In this document: positions 8,072 to 16,371 of the stretch, in pieces
Layout: every line of letters starts with the position of its first letter
Numbering within the stretch: the first letter of the stretch is position 1
The notes under the pieces: model-generated
The model's database searches: none
What the model was told of the DNA's origin: nothing
What the model saw: only the letters and a program-made list of their open reading frames with translations
Made by a program: the position numbers and the translations under genes
Source: VRUE01 sp963742535
Lineage (GTDB): Bacteria; Actinomycetota; Thermoleophilia; Solirubrobacterales; 70-9
Reading direction: 5' to 3'
Assembly: GCA_963742535.1 (NCBI GenBank)
Contig: CAVUMC010000002.1
Span: 1,798,001 to 1,862,000 of the forward strand
DNA: 64,000 nucleotides

Positions 8072-8755
8072 ATGGGCGTAAAGCACGCAGAGCTACGGCC
8101 CGGGCGTAACCCGGTTAAACGGCGATCAAGGCTTCCGGAGGAAGCGCCTACCTACCCCGCGAGTCATCGTGTCCGCCTCGAAGCGCTCATCCTCCTTCAC
8201 GAGGGGCAGTTCAGCGCAGCGGAGATCGCGAGGATGATTGACGAGGACGTGCCGACGGTGACCAATCACCTTCGCGACCTCTACGACGCCGGCTGCATCG
8301 AATTCGTTGGGCACGAGGGAGAGGGCAATCTCAGAAAAGCGGTCTATCAAGCAATTGCCCGGCCTTTTACGGACCCCGCGGAAACACAGCAAATGTCACT
8401 TGAGGAACGCCAAGAAGCCGCTGGCGTTCACCTCCAATGGATCTTGGCCGAGGCGCTCGGGTCCTACCGGAAGAAAAAGATGGTCAGGGACGAGACCGTG
8501 GTGATGTCGGATGAACCTTGTCTAGACGCTGAGGGCGTACTCGAACTCCACAATTTCTTTGTTGCTTGCTGGATCGGTGATGTGGAGACCCTGACCAGGC
8601 TAGAAGGCGTGCAACAGATCGCAGCTAGAGCGATGAACCGGATGGCGAACTCAAACGAGGTAGGTACGACAGTAGTCGCTTCGCTGATGGCCTTTGAGCG
8701 GGCTCGCCCTTCGATATCTGAGGGATCTTCGCGGGTGCCGATAAGCAAAGGCTGA
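8072..8755 (+). CDS. Winged-helix (ArsR-like) DNA-binding protein
   Basis: 227 aa. Residues about 30-95 form a winged helix: HRVRLEALILLHEG, then FSAAEIARMIDE, the recognition helix DVPTVTNHLRDLYDAGCIE, and a wing. The C-terminal 120 residues have no motif I recognise and may sense a ligand or dimerise. The ATG at 8072 was chosen over the longer frame because GGAGAGG precedes it directly. Its base composition is closer to the cargo gene than to the host chromosome. Given its place upstream of the large secreted protein, control of that gene is a reasonable guess without direct evidence. Confidence 0.65.
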   Translation: MGVKHAELRPGRNPVKRRSRLPEEAPTYPASHRVRLEALILLHEGQFSAAEIARMIDEDVPTVTNHLRDLYDAGCIEFVGHEGEGNLRKAVYQAIARPFTDPAETQQMSLEERQEAAGVHLQWILAEALGSYRKKKMVRDETVVMSDEPCLDAEGVLELHNFFVACWIGDVETLTRLEGVQQIAARAMNRMANSNEVGTTVVASLMAFERARPSISEGSSRVPISKG

Positions 8756-9081
8756 GCGTTAAGTGAATTCGAGTTGTCAAGTGCTTACCAGACTGGAAGT
8801 ATCTACTAATCCGAACTAGACGTTTGCCGGCGTCGTCAGTATGAACCGGCCGTCTGTTTGGAAGCCCCGAGATGACGAGTGCCACACACATAACTCGTCA
8901 TCCGGGGCGCTCCAGTCACATGCTCTCACACCACAACACTTCCGCCCAGCAGCGACGCGCCGCCTGCTCTCCGCAAAGACAGCGGCGTATGCCTGCACTC
9001 CCTCTCCCTTCCCCTCATGGGGACTGTGAGGCGCTAGACGATAGGGCCGGGTGTCCTCGACCGAAGGACGCCCGACCCATC
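8756..9081. other. Intergenic region with two hairpins
   Basis: 326 bases with no convincing gene. Bases 8864-8880 pair with 8893-8908 (16 bp, one bulged A, 12-base loop), a strong hairpin without a T-tract. A second 10-bp stem, 9048-9057 with 9065-9074 (one G-U pair, 7-base loop), ends 7 bases before the GTG start of the next gene, where a ribosome-binding site would normally be. Either could regulate the downstream genes. Confidence 0.5.
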
Positions 9082-9342
9082 GTGAGCGAGACCAAGGCTT
9101 TGATGATCGCGGTGATGGGGGAGTTCGACCGCCCAATGACCTCAGCCGAGCTTTATGCAATCTGGGATGGGACCAAACCACTTCAGGCAATTGAGTACCA
9201 CCTGTCCACTCTTGTAAAGGCAGGGGTCGCAGAAGTGGTCTATGGGCCAGAACTTCATTTTCACCTCGTGTCAATGCCGGGAGAAACAGAGTCATTTTCA
9301 GGGAGCAGTGCCGTTAGCGCTTACGGAGCCCAAGCGCACTGA
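9082..9342 (+). CDS. Small winged-helix protein
   Basis: 86 aa. Residues 4-65 look like a compact winged helix: ETKALMIAVMGEFDRPMTS, AELYAIWDG, then AIEYHLSTLVKAGVAEVV, matching the ArsR/PadR-like pattern of a helix-turn-helix followed by a beta hairpin. I took the GTG at 9082 as start because the fold begins there; the open frame extends back to 8872 through a hairpin with low-complexity translation. The start has no Shine-Dalgarno sequence and sits next to a hairpin. It ends 40 bases before the large secreted protein's start and is probably its regulator or co-expressed partner. Confidence 0.6.
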   Translation: MSETKALMIAVMGEFDRPMTSAELYAIWDGTKPLQAIEYHLSTLVKAGVAEVVYGPELHFHLVSMPGETESFSGSSAVSAYGAQAH

Positions 9343-9382
9343 GCCCGCGGGTTCGGCGGATATCGACGAAGGGGAGACGCCA

Positions 9383-12300
9383 GTGAACGACGTCAGTCAG
9401 CATCGCGAGTATCGCCAATTCTTTGAAGTTAGAAGAACCTGCCGAGTGCAGGCTGGCACGCTGGCGAGTGCCTGTCTCATTGCGATGCTCGTCTTCCTCT
9501 GCGCAGTTGTCCCCGCCGCCCTCGCGGACGAGGAAGGGGACGTGCCCGGTCAGCCCTATCCTCTTTTCAGTACCGAAGAAGCCGCAGGCCAAAGTGACAA
9601 TTTGATCGACCAGTTGATTGATACGCAAGCGGCTAAAGAACTTCCCCATAGCGATCTCGACCGCAGCGAAGCAAGCGACTTGATCGAAGGCGTCTTTGGC
9701 TCGCTGCTCGGAGGGTCGGCTGGCCCCTTTGGTGACCTCCATATTGACCACTTTCTTGCCGACAACGTCGCGGTTATCTCCCCGGCCCAGCCTGACGGCG
9801 CTGTGACTATCGGCGGCGAAAAAGCAGCAGAAGAAGAAGCCGAAAAAGCCAACGGTCCGCTGCTTTTGGACTCAACGCTTCCACTACGAACCGAAAACGA
9901 TGCTGGGCAGGATCGAGTCGTGGACCTAAACCTCGAACACGACGAAGGCGAACTCCAAGCCGCCAATCCCCTTGTAGAAGTTGGAATCCCTGACGAACTC
10001 GGCAAAGGAATTGAACTACCCAGCGGCGGGCTCGAACTCGAGATCGGGGCATCCGCCGAAGAACGCGCCCCCTCTATTCTCTCCGGCAACGTCGCCTTTT
10101 ATCCCAACGTCGCCCAAGACACCGACTTCGCAGTCGCGACAACGCCAACCGGCGTTGAGACCTTCACCCAAATCCGAAGCGCGGATGCTCCGCAAAGCCA
10201 GACGCTTCAATTCGATCTTGGTGGCGCAGCTCTTGAAAACACGCTGGACGGTGGGGCGATTGCCATGTCTGGGACAGAAGAAGTGCTGGAAGTCATGAAG
10301 CCCACTGCGGTTGACGCTGCCGGCAACGAAGTGCCGGTTTCTCTTGAAGTCTCCGGCGACTCGATCGTGCTTAACGCGGCAACCGACGAGAGCACGGCAT
10401 TCCCGGTTCTTCTTGATCCGGTCATCATTGAGTCTTGGCCGTGGAATGAAAAAAGCACGAGCAATGGCATGGACGGTGGCAACGGCACCGGCACAGGCGA
10501 TTGGCGCTCTTGGCGCAACACGAACGCCTTCAGCGCCACCTACAACGTGCCGTGGTCTACGCCGCCGGGCCCACTGAAAATGTGGATGCCGGGTCTGACT
10601 GTTACGACGGGTTACTCAGGAACGGTTTCCGTCGGCTCGCAGGCCAATTGGAACTACTACGTGCCTCGCTACTTCTCCGACTACAGCGAAACGAGTAAAC
10701 GGCCCACGAGCTTCATCCAAAACATGCAGATGTGGAACCTTGTGTATGCGGCCTATAGCAAACAAGGTAGTCCTTGGATGGCTGTCGGTCTCTGGGACGA
10801 AGAACAAAGTAAATGGGTGAGCTATGTCACTCGCAATGGCGCCGAAGGCTCCCTCGAAAACTTCAGCTACCTGTATAACTTTCCGAATCCAACCTACGTT
10901 CGCACTGCCAAGAACGCAGGAGCAGGCCTACTTTCATCCGAAGCTGGTGCCAACAATGGCCGGATTCTTTACATCGGTTATGCCGCGCTCAGCCTGAACG
11001 ATTTGGACTTTCCCAGTGGTTCCGTAACCGGGTCGACACAATGGATCGATTCAGCAACTACCGCCCCCCTGACGTTCTCATTTGAAGACACCGGGCTGGG
11101 CGTGTACTCAGTCACTCTGTCCGATCGGCAAACGCCGCAACATACTTGGACTACAAGTATGGCTTGCACCGGAGTCGCAAGCAATCCATGCCCGCGCAAA
11201 ATTAGCTCGCCGGGAACCAAATTGACTTTCGCACCTTCGGTGCTTCCACAGGGAGTTAACACCCTCGATGTGAAGGTTAGTGATCCTCTCGAAAATGTCT
11301 CAACCTCTACCGCTACGGTTAAAGTTGACCACACGGACCCCACCGTTACGCTCGGCGGCTCAGTTACCGAACAGGCTACGCTTGGTAAATCTAGGCCGAC
11401 CTACACGGTTAAACTAGAAGCGGTAGACGGAACTTCTGGCTCTCCTCAGTCTGGAGTGGCGGCGACCAGCATTAGATTGGACGGCAAAGCCGTGGATATG
11501 ACCTCCAGTGGTTGTGCAACGCAGAATTGCTCCGTCTCGCGCACCTGGACGCTGGAATCTCTGAAATACGCTCCTGGTACGCACCTCATTGAAGTGAGTG
11601 CAACGGACGCAGTCGGGCGGTCCACAACAAAAAAAATCACTATTGAACTTCAACGCGACGAAACGTCGCCTTCGCTCAACCTTTCTGGAAATCTAAAGAG
11701 TGCACCGGGAGGTTGGATCGCGCAGCCCAATACCTATGAAGTAAGCGCGGTATCAACTGACGGCGGCTTCGGCTCAACCGCCCTTAGATTTGAAATCGAT
11801 AAAAAAGTGATCGGTCAAGCAAAACAAGTTTGCTCGCAGGGCGGATGCGCGTTGAATCACACCTTCGCTATCAACGCCGACAGCCATGGAGGAGGCGCAC
11901 ACGAAGCCGCCATTGTGGCTGAAGACGGAGCAGAAAACATTAAACGATCATCTTGGACCTTCAAGGTCAATGTCGATGGCGTACCTGGTGCGACAGAAGT
12001 GCCTTCGATGGCTAATGCCCTAATCGAAGGCGCGGGGAATCCCTCGCCTTCGTCGTCTATTGAAGGTTTTCCATACGAACCATCAACGACTCCTGAAGCA
12101 AGCGAAGAAGCCTTGAGCATCGCGGGAAGCGGAGCGCGAGGAGGGGTATCCCTAATAGCGAGTGATGGCTTTAATGTCGCCGGCCTGAGTGGGCTGCCTT
12201 TTGTCATGGCTCCGATTGGAGCTGGCGCTGTAGAAGGTCAGACCGTTGTAGGGGGCGATGCAGTGAGCTATCCGGGTGTTTGGGCTGGCATTGACATGAT

Positions 12301-13309
12301 GGTTCGACCGATCCGCGATGGAATGAGTGATTACGTACTCGTGCACCAGGACGCGGCGCTTCGCTCGTTGAAATGGGAAATTATTGGCGCCAATCCCGTG
12401 TCTCTCGCGAAACAAGCAGGCGGTGGCGTGAGCGTGTCTATCACTCCATCTAGTGAAGTAAGAACGTTTGATGGAAAAGAAGAAGAAGAAAAACTTAGCG
12501 GTGCAACGCAGCAGGTAGCAACTATCGCGCCCCCACGTGTCATAGATGGCTCAGGGAAATCGCTTCCCGTGTCGCTGGAAGTCGAAAGTAATACTGTCGC
12601 TGTCAAACTAACGGCAACTGAAGCCGTTTACCCTGTGAATCTTGAACTCGGGGTACATATCGAAGGCCCGCTAGCGACATGGAACCCGGTCAGCGAAACC
12701 AAAACTGAAACGCCGTCGGAAGTACCGGTAACTACAGTCGGCATCACCAATCAAGCCGGACCTGTGGGCGCGGAATGGTTTTCCAACGCGACCGGGACCG
12801 AAGTGACTGAAGTTCGACCGGATGCGCAGCGGTCACTCGTGTACCATTCCATTCCGATCAGCAAAAACTATGAAACATGGATAGTTCAGCCGCCGATAGA
12901 ACAGTATGCGCCGACTTCTGAAGCAACAGCGAGTTGCTTCATTGGGTTCTGTGCAGGGAATATTCTTTGCAGTGCTGTTGGACCTCAACGGCCATTCGGC
13001 CCTCCGGTGCAGACATACGCTGTACTGAAATGCGGAGTCCAAGGTGACCAGCCCAAAGATTTTCAGTACGAGGAGGGTGGTGCATGCCTTCAACGGCGCT
13101 ATGGGGTCAATGGTCAGCCCCTTTGGGTAAACGAAAAGTGCCGCAACACTCTCCCTCATACCGGTAATCCAAATTGGGAAGCTGTAAAGGAAGCGGCGGA
13201 AGGATGTTCCAATGGAGGAGTATGGCGGGGAGAAGCGTGGGTAACCGTTGTGACGGCGCGCGCGGTTTCGACTACCGGATCCCCGACTTCAGAGAATTTT
13301 AAATGCTAA
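9383..13309 (+). CDS. Large secreted multi-domain protein (Ig-like domains, duplicated RHS-type N-terminal module)
   Basis: 1308 aa. The GTG at 9383 has AAGGGGAG upstream, then a signal peptide or anchor (hydrophobic residues about 27-47 ending PAALA). A module at about 215-350, with an YPNV segment, NEVPVSLEV and TAFPVLLDPVIIE, is repeated at about 960-1100 with YPGV, KSLPVSLEV and AVYPVNLELGVHIE. Similar segments are known before the RHS/YD core of actinobacterial wall proteins, but no YD repeats follow here. Between them lie a C-rich Ig-like segment and three Ig-like domains (about 550-870), each with a close Cys pair (CTGVASNPC, CATQNC, CSQGGC). The C-terminal 200 residues hold many Cys. 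Codon use favours A-ending codons, unlike the host genes. Function unknown; an adhesin or a toxin-delivery relative is possible. Confidence 0.7.
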   Translation: MNDVSQHREYRQFFEVRRTCRVQAGTLASACLIAMLVFLCAVVPAALADEEGDVPGQPYPLFSTEEAAGQSDNLIDQLIDTQAAKELPHSDLDRSEASDLIEGVFGSLLGGSAGPFGDLHIDHFLADNVAVISPAQPDGAVTIGGEKAAEEEAEKANGPLLLDSTLPLRTENDAGQDRVVDLNLEHDEGELQAANPLVEVGIPDELGKGIELPSGGLELEIGASAEERAPSILSGNVAFYPNVAQDTDFAVATTPTGVETFTQIRSADAPQSQTLQFDLGGAALENTLDGGAIAMSGTEEVLEVMKPTAVDAAGNEVPVSLEVSGDSIVLNAATDESTAFPVLLDPVIIESWPWNEKSTSNGMDGGNGTGTGDWRSWRNTNAFSATYNVPWSTPPGPLKMWMPGLTVTTGYSGTVSVGSQANWNYYVPRYFSDYSETSKRPTSFIQNMQMWNLVYAAYSKQGSPWMAVGLWDEEQSKWVSYVTRNGAEGSLENFSYLYNFPNPTYVRTAKNAGAGLLSSEAGANNGRILYIGYAALSLNDLDFPSGSVTGSTQWIDSATTAPLTFSFEDTGLGVYSVTLSDRQTPQHTWTTSMACTGVASNPCPRKISSPGTKLTFAPSVLPQGVNTLDVKVSDPLENVSTSTATVKVDHTDPTVTLGGSVTEQATLGKSRPTYTVKLEAVDGTSGSPQSGVAATSIRLDGKAVDMTSSGCATQNCSVSRTWTLESLKYAPGTHLIEVSATDAVGRSTTKKITIELQRDETSPSLNLSGNLKSAPGGWIAQPNTYEVSAVSTDGGFGSTALRFEIDKKVIGQAKQVCSQGGCALNHTFAINADSHGGGAHEAAIVAEDGAENIKRSSWTFKVNVDGVPGATEVPSMANALIEGAGNPSPSSSIEGFPYEPSTTPEASEEALSIAGSGARGGVSLIASDGFNVAGLSGLPFVMAPIGAGAVEGQTVVGGDAVSYPGVWAGIDMMVRPIRDGMSDYVLVHQDAALRSLKWEIIGANPVSLAKQAGGGVSVSITPSSEVRTFDGKEEEEKLSGATQQVATIAPPRVIDGSGKSLPVSLEVESNTVAVKLTATEAVYPVNLELGVHIEGPLATWNPVSETKTETPSEVPVTTVGITNQAGPVGAEWFSNATGTEVTEVRPDAQRSLVYHSIPISKNYETWIVQPPIEQYAPTSEATASCFIGFCAGNILCSAVGPQRPFGPPVQTYAVLKCGVQGDQPKDFQYEEGGACLQRRYGVNGQPLWVNEKCRNTLPHTGNPNWEAVKEAAEGCSNGGVWRGEAWVTVVTARAVSTTGSPTSENFKC

Positions 13310-13647
13310 TCTTTCGTATAGTGAGAAAAAAGAAAAGCTACATTTTGGGGGTTCTTGCAGCACTGGTAGTCCTCGCTGGTGCTTGGGCGGCTACGGCTCT
13401 TTCAGACGGCGGGGGGGATGGACATTGGTCAACGGACGAAGTCGAAGCGCTGATAAGGCGGGTTGACCATCCCCGAAGTGTGGCCTGCTCGAAGCTGAGC
13501 GCGGAAGGACAAGTTCGGAGATGGCGCTGTCGCGTTGTGAATGCTTCGGGAGATGAAGGCGTTCTAGTGGTGCGGGTCGACCGCGAAGGGAATGTCTCCT
13601 CTCACGGGCGAGGAGTGGCTGGCGTTGCGGTCGCAGCGGGTTCTTAG
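13303..13647 (+). CDS. Small membrane-anchored or secreted protein
   Basis: 114 aa with a basic N-terminus (VRKKK) and one hydrophobic helix (about 13-32), then a roughly 80-residue exported domain with two Cys (SVACSKL and WRCRVV) that could form a disulfide. It resembles small membrane-anchored proteins of about 110 residues in Gram-positives, but I recognise no family. The ATG overlaps the end of the 1308-aa gene by 7 bases, so it is translationally coupled and probably works with that protein at the cell surface, for example as chaperone or immunity partner (inference). Confidence 0.6.
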   Translation: MLIFRIVRKKKSYILGVLAALVVLAGAWAATALSDGGGDGHWSTDEVEALIRRVDHPRSVACSKLSAEGQVRRWRCRVVNASGDEGVLVVRVDREGNVSSHGRGVAGVAVAAGS

Positions 13648-13845
13648 AAGGTAAAGCAGCCCGTGATGCCAGCTTTGCCGGTTAGAGGCGTGTCTCTTGC
13701 CTTGCTTGCCGCCCGCCGCCTGACCGCCCCGACCTAACCGCCAAACCAGCGCGGCGAGAGCGCTTGTCAAGGTCGCGTAGCGACCGACCCCCGCCAGGGG
13801 GTTGACCAGCGCGAGCGCTGCGCTTCAATCGCGAAGGTCGGGGAG

Positions 13846-14409
13846 CTAGAACCCCGGCCCCCCGATATCCATCTCGATCCCTCGCTCCCGAATCTCCAGC
13901 CGGCGCGAACGCTCAAGCCTGCGCTGGTGATCGGCAAGGCTTCGCTCCGCCTCCCTGTGCGCCAAGCGGTCCCCCGGCTCGGGTGGCTTGGGGCCGAAGG
14001 CACTCTCCCTGTCGATCACTCCGCGTTCGAGCCGATAGCGCTCGACCTTGCGGACGCCTTGATCCCAGACGCGGGCCTTACTCGGCTCGGTGGGCCTCTC
14101 CCCCAGCTCCTTGACGATGTAGGAAGGCGGCTCAATCCGCGCGGCGGCGAGGGCTTTGGCGGCGCGCTGGTCGAGCAGTTGCTGGGCAAGCTCGCGCTCA
14201 CGGCGGGCCTCCGTGCCCGGCGGCTCGATCTGCTCAAGCGCCGCGGTCCTGCGGTCGACGGCCTGCCTCCAGGTTTCCTCGCGAGTGAGGGCGTCGGGAA
14301 GCTGCTCGCGGCGCTCGCGCCTTCCGAGCGCTTCGACGGCTTCGCATTTGACCACGGCCCGCTTTAGCTGCTCGCGCGCTTCGGCCGGCGATGCAACCGC
14401 CGCCGGCAA
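13846..14409 (-). pseudogene. C-terminal remnant of a MobF/TrwC-type relaxase
   Basis: The 187-aa frame matches the tail of actinobacterial TraA/TrwC relaxase-helicases: a charged helical region, then ARIEPPSYIVKELGERP, a conserved Trp segment (ARVWDQGVRKVERYRLERG), and SAFGPKPPEPGDR. In complete proteins this follows relaxase and RecD-like helicase domains of more than 800 residues; none of that is present upstream. There is no obvious ribosome-binding site. I read it as a decayed fragment showing that the element descends from a conjugative or mobilisable ancestor. It could be expressed as a small protein, but no independent function is known. Confidence 0.6.
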
Positions 14410-14616
14410 TGGACAGAGGCACCGCGAGCGAAATCAGTGGATCAAATCGGGGTGCCGAGTTGACCTAGTAGGTATGAGGCAATCACGGCAAGCGGGACAG
14501 GTCGCGGGCAGCGGGGCGTCGACGACCCCGGCGGGACGAAGAAAAAACCGACGGATGGCGTTCTCGCTTTTGACATATAGGCCGATGGACGCCAGGCGAC
14601 GGAGCAGCGCCAGCCG

Positions 14617-14892
14617 GTGAGCAGCATGAGGCTCGACATTGGCGAGGAGCTGGTCGAGCTGATCGCGCAGCGCGCGGCGGAACTCATTCAACAGAACGGA
14701 GAGAGCGAGACCGACGACCGGTGGCTGCGCGGCGCCGACAAGATCGCCGCCTACATCGACTCACCCCGCTCGCGCGTCTACGCGCTCGTCTCAGCCCGGC
14801 GAATTCCGGTGCATCACGACGGTTCGGCACTCATCGCTCGCAGGTCAGACCTCGACAAATGGCTCCGTTCGGGCGGCGGGTGCCGACCGTGA
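14617..14892 (+). CDS. Excisionase-like helix-turn-helix protein
   Basis: 91 aa (GTG at 14617, or ATG at 14626). After an N-terminal helix of about 25 residues, residues 35-88 match the excisionase/MerR-like HTH_17 pattern: WLRGADKIAAYIDSP, the recognition helix SRVYALVSARRIPVHHDG, and a closing LIARRSDLDKWL. Proteins of this type bind DNA near att sites and steer a tyrosine integrase towards excision. It lies 186 bases before the integrase gene on the same strand, the usual xis-int order. Confidence 0.8.
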   Translation: MSSMRLDIGEELVELIAQRAAELIQQNGESETDDRWLRGADKIAAYIDSPRSRVYALVSARRIPVHHDGSALIARRSDLDKWLRSGGGCRP

Positions 14893-15078
14893 ATCGGGTG
14901 GCCGATAGACGCGGTACCGTCCTTGGGACAGAAGTGGGGCCGCGTGCTGAAGACACCGGCCCCGTGGCGACCGGCATAGATGAACCAGGCCAGTCGCGCG
15001 GGACAGGCTATCTGCGCGCCGACCCCAGGAAAGCGGCGACCGCTGCGCGGTGTGGCGGTGCCAGAACAGGAGAAGATC

Positions 15079-16227
15079 ATGGCGAAGCTGGTCAAGACTT
15101 CCACGCCGGGCATCTACCGGCGGGGGGGCCGCTACGTCGTCGTTTGGCGACACCGAGGGAAGCAGCACAAGAGCTTCCACCGGACCTATGAGGAAGCCCG
15201 AGAGGCGAAGGGGAGGCGGCAGGCCGGGGATAGACGCCCCGCCTCCCGCGAGCATTTCGAGGACTTCGCTCCGCGTTGGCTGGAGAGCTATCGGGGGCGG
15301 ACTTCGCGCGGCCTCTCGAAACGAACGCGGGCTATCTACGGCAGGGACATGGAGCGGTGGGTGATTCCGCACTTTCGAGGCTGCCGTCTCGATGAGGTCG
15401 AGCCGCCGGACGTTTGGGATTTCATCGTGGAGCTAGACGACGCTGGGTTGAGGCCCAACAGCATCCGGGCGATTCTTGCGCCGATGAAGGCGATGTATGC
15501 CACGGCTTTCGAGGATGGTGCGGTGCGAAGCAATCCCACGGTCAACGTCCGAATTGGCGCGAGGGCGAGTGAGAGCGAGCAAGAGGCACGCGCCATGACC
15601 CGCGCCGAGCTTGCGCGCCTTCTGGGTCACGTTCCAGAGGACTGGCGTCTACTGATGGAGCTGCTGACCCATAGCGGCTTGAGGATCAGCGAGGCCATTG
15701 GTCTGACCTGGGCGAACGTGTCCTTCGGCGCAACGCCCCACCTTGAGGTCCGTCGGCAAGACTGCCGTGGGGAACTTGGCCCGCTGAAGACGGCTTCTTC
15801 TCGCCGTGACATTCCGCTTTCGCCGGGAATGGCCCGCCGTCTATGGGCGGCTCGCGGCGCGAATGGCAAAGCCGATCGGGTCTTCACCAGTCCGCAAGGG
15901 TTCCCGCTCGCATATGGGAACCTCCGGCGGCGTGTTCTTGTGCCAGCGACCGAAGCGGCGAGTCTGGAATGGGTGACGTTCCATACCTTCCGCCACACTT
16001 GCGCGAGCCTGCTTTTCGAGGCGGGCCGAGACGTAAAGCAGGTCTCGGAATGGCTGGGCCACGCCAATGCCGCGTTCACGCTGAAGGTCTATGTCCATCT
16101 GATGGATGGAGGGGTGGGCGATGCTGCCTTCATGGACGAAGCGGTCAAGGTGGGCAACGGTTGGGCAACATCACCCCCGGTAGAGGCCGCAAACGAGGAA
16201 TTGGCCGAGCTTGCTCAAACCGCTTGA
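15079..16227 (+). CDS. int: Tyrosine recombinase/integrase
   Basis: 382 aa. An N-terminal AP2-like arm-binding segment (GIYRRGGRYVVVWRHRGKQHKS) is followed by a SAM-like core-binding domain (about 60-150) and the catalytic domain with Arg in HSGLRISEAI, Lys-type segment LKTASSRRDIPL, HTFRHTCAS (H-x-x-R), GHANAA and the Tyr nucleophile in LKVYVHLM. The set is complete, so the enzyme looks active. The ATG at 15079 has AGGAGAAG just upstream. The gene ends 51 bases before attR. It would integrate and, with the excisionase, excise the element at tRNA-Phe. TGGGCAAC repeats lie within its last codons. Confidence 0.95.
   Translation: MAKLVKTSTPGIYRRGGRYVVVWRHRGKQHKSFHRTYEEAREAKGRRQAGDRRPASREHFEDFAPRWLESYRGRTSRGLSKRTRAIYGRDMERWVIPHFRGCRLDEVEPPDVWDFIVELDDAGLRPNSIRAILAPMKAMYATAFEDGAVRSNPTVNVRIGARASESEQEARAMTRAELARLLGHVPEDWRLLMELLTHSGLRISEAIGLTWANVSFGATPHLEVRRQDCRGELGPLKTASSRRDIPLSPGMARRLWAARGANGKADRVFTSPQGFPLAYGNLRRRVLVPATEAASLEWVTFHTFRHTCASLLFEAGRDVKQVSEWLGHANAAFTLKVYVHLMDGGVGDAAFMDEAVKVGNGWATSPPVEAANEELAELAQTA
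16150..16169 (+). promoter_or_regulatory. Paired TGGGCAAC repeats (candidate integrase arm sites, right)
   Basis: TGGGCAAC at 16151-16158 and 16162-16169, 11 bases apart, about 110 bases inside attR. They mirror the pair at 7447-7467. They also lie inside the integrase coding region (residues GNGWAT), so coding constraint could explain the pair by chance. Confidence 0.45.
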
Positions 16228-16278
16228 TAGAGCGGCTACGGCCTAGCAGCCGCAAAGGGCCGAAACGCCTGGCGGCAT

Positions 16279-16322
16279 CTGAAAATCGTGGTGTCGTGGG
16301 TTCGATTCCCACCCTCGCCATC
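16279..16322 (+). repeat. attR: displaced 3' end of tRNA-Phe
   Basis: Exact copy of 7354-7397, from the anticodon loop to the acceptor end, without the 5' half of the tRNA. It is the original chromosomal 3' end pushed aside by integration and marks the right boundary of the element. Confidence 0.93.
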
Positions 16323-16371
16323 AGCATCTTGCGAATTTCTGAATTGCACACCCGGTCGCCTCGATAGCGCG

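Larger units (their letters stand above)
7354..16322 (+). mobile_element. Integrated genetic element in tRNA-Phe (repeat-to-repeat unit 8925 bp)
   Basis: The element is bounded by 44-bp direct repeats of the tRNA-Phe 3' end. The tyrosine integrase gene lies beside the right repeat with an excisionase-like gene before it, the standard arrangement of integrative elements. Other contents are an XRE-type regulator, two winged-helix proteins, a large secreted protein with a small membrane partner, and a C-terminal fragment of a MobF/TrwC relaxase. No replication, capsid or full conjugation genes are present, so it is a cargo island or decayed integrative mobilisable element rather than an intact prophage. 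The cargo part (about 9.4-13.6 kb) is visibly less GC-rich than the rest of the window. Confidence 0.9.

Noticed and set aside
8872..9081. N-terminal extension of the small winged-helix protein
   Set aside because: The 70 extra residues are low-complexity and encoded partly by a hairpin; the fold starts at the GTG at 9082.
13760..13845. GC-rich short palindromes as a terminator between the cargo operon and the relaxase remnant
   Set aside because: Stems such as GGTCGC/GCGACC and CCCCC/GGGGG are only 5-6 bp long and lack T-tracts, so they do not stand out from high-GC background.
7354..16322. Prophage interpretation of the tRNA-Phe insert
   Set aside because: No capsid, terminase, tail, portal or lysis genes are visible; the content fits an integrative island.
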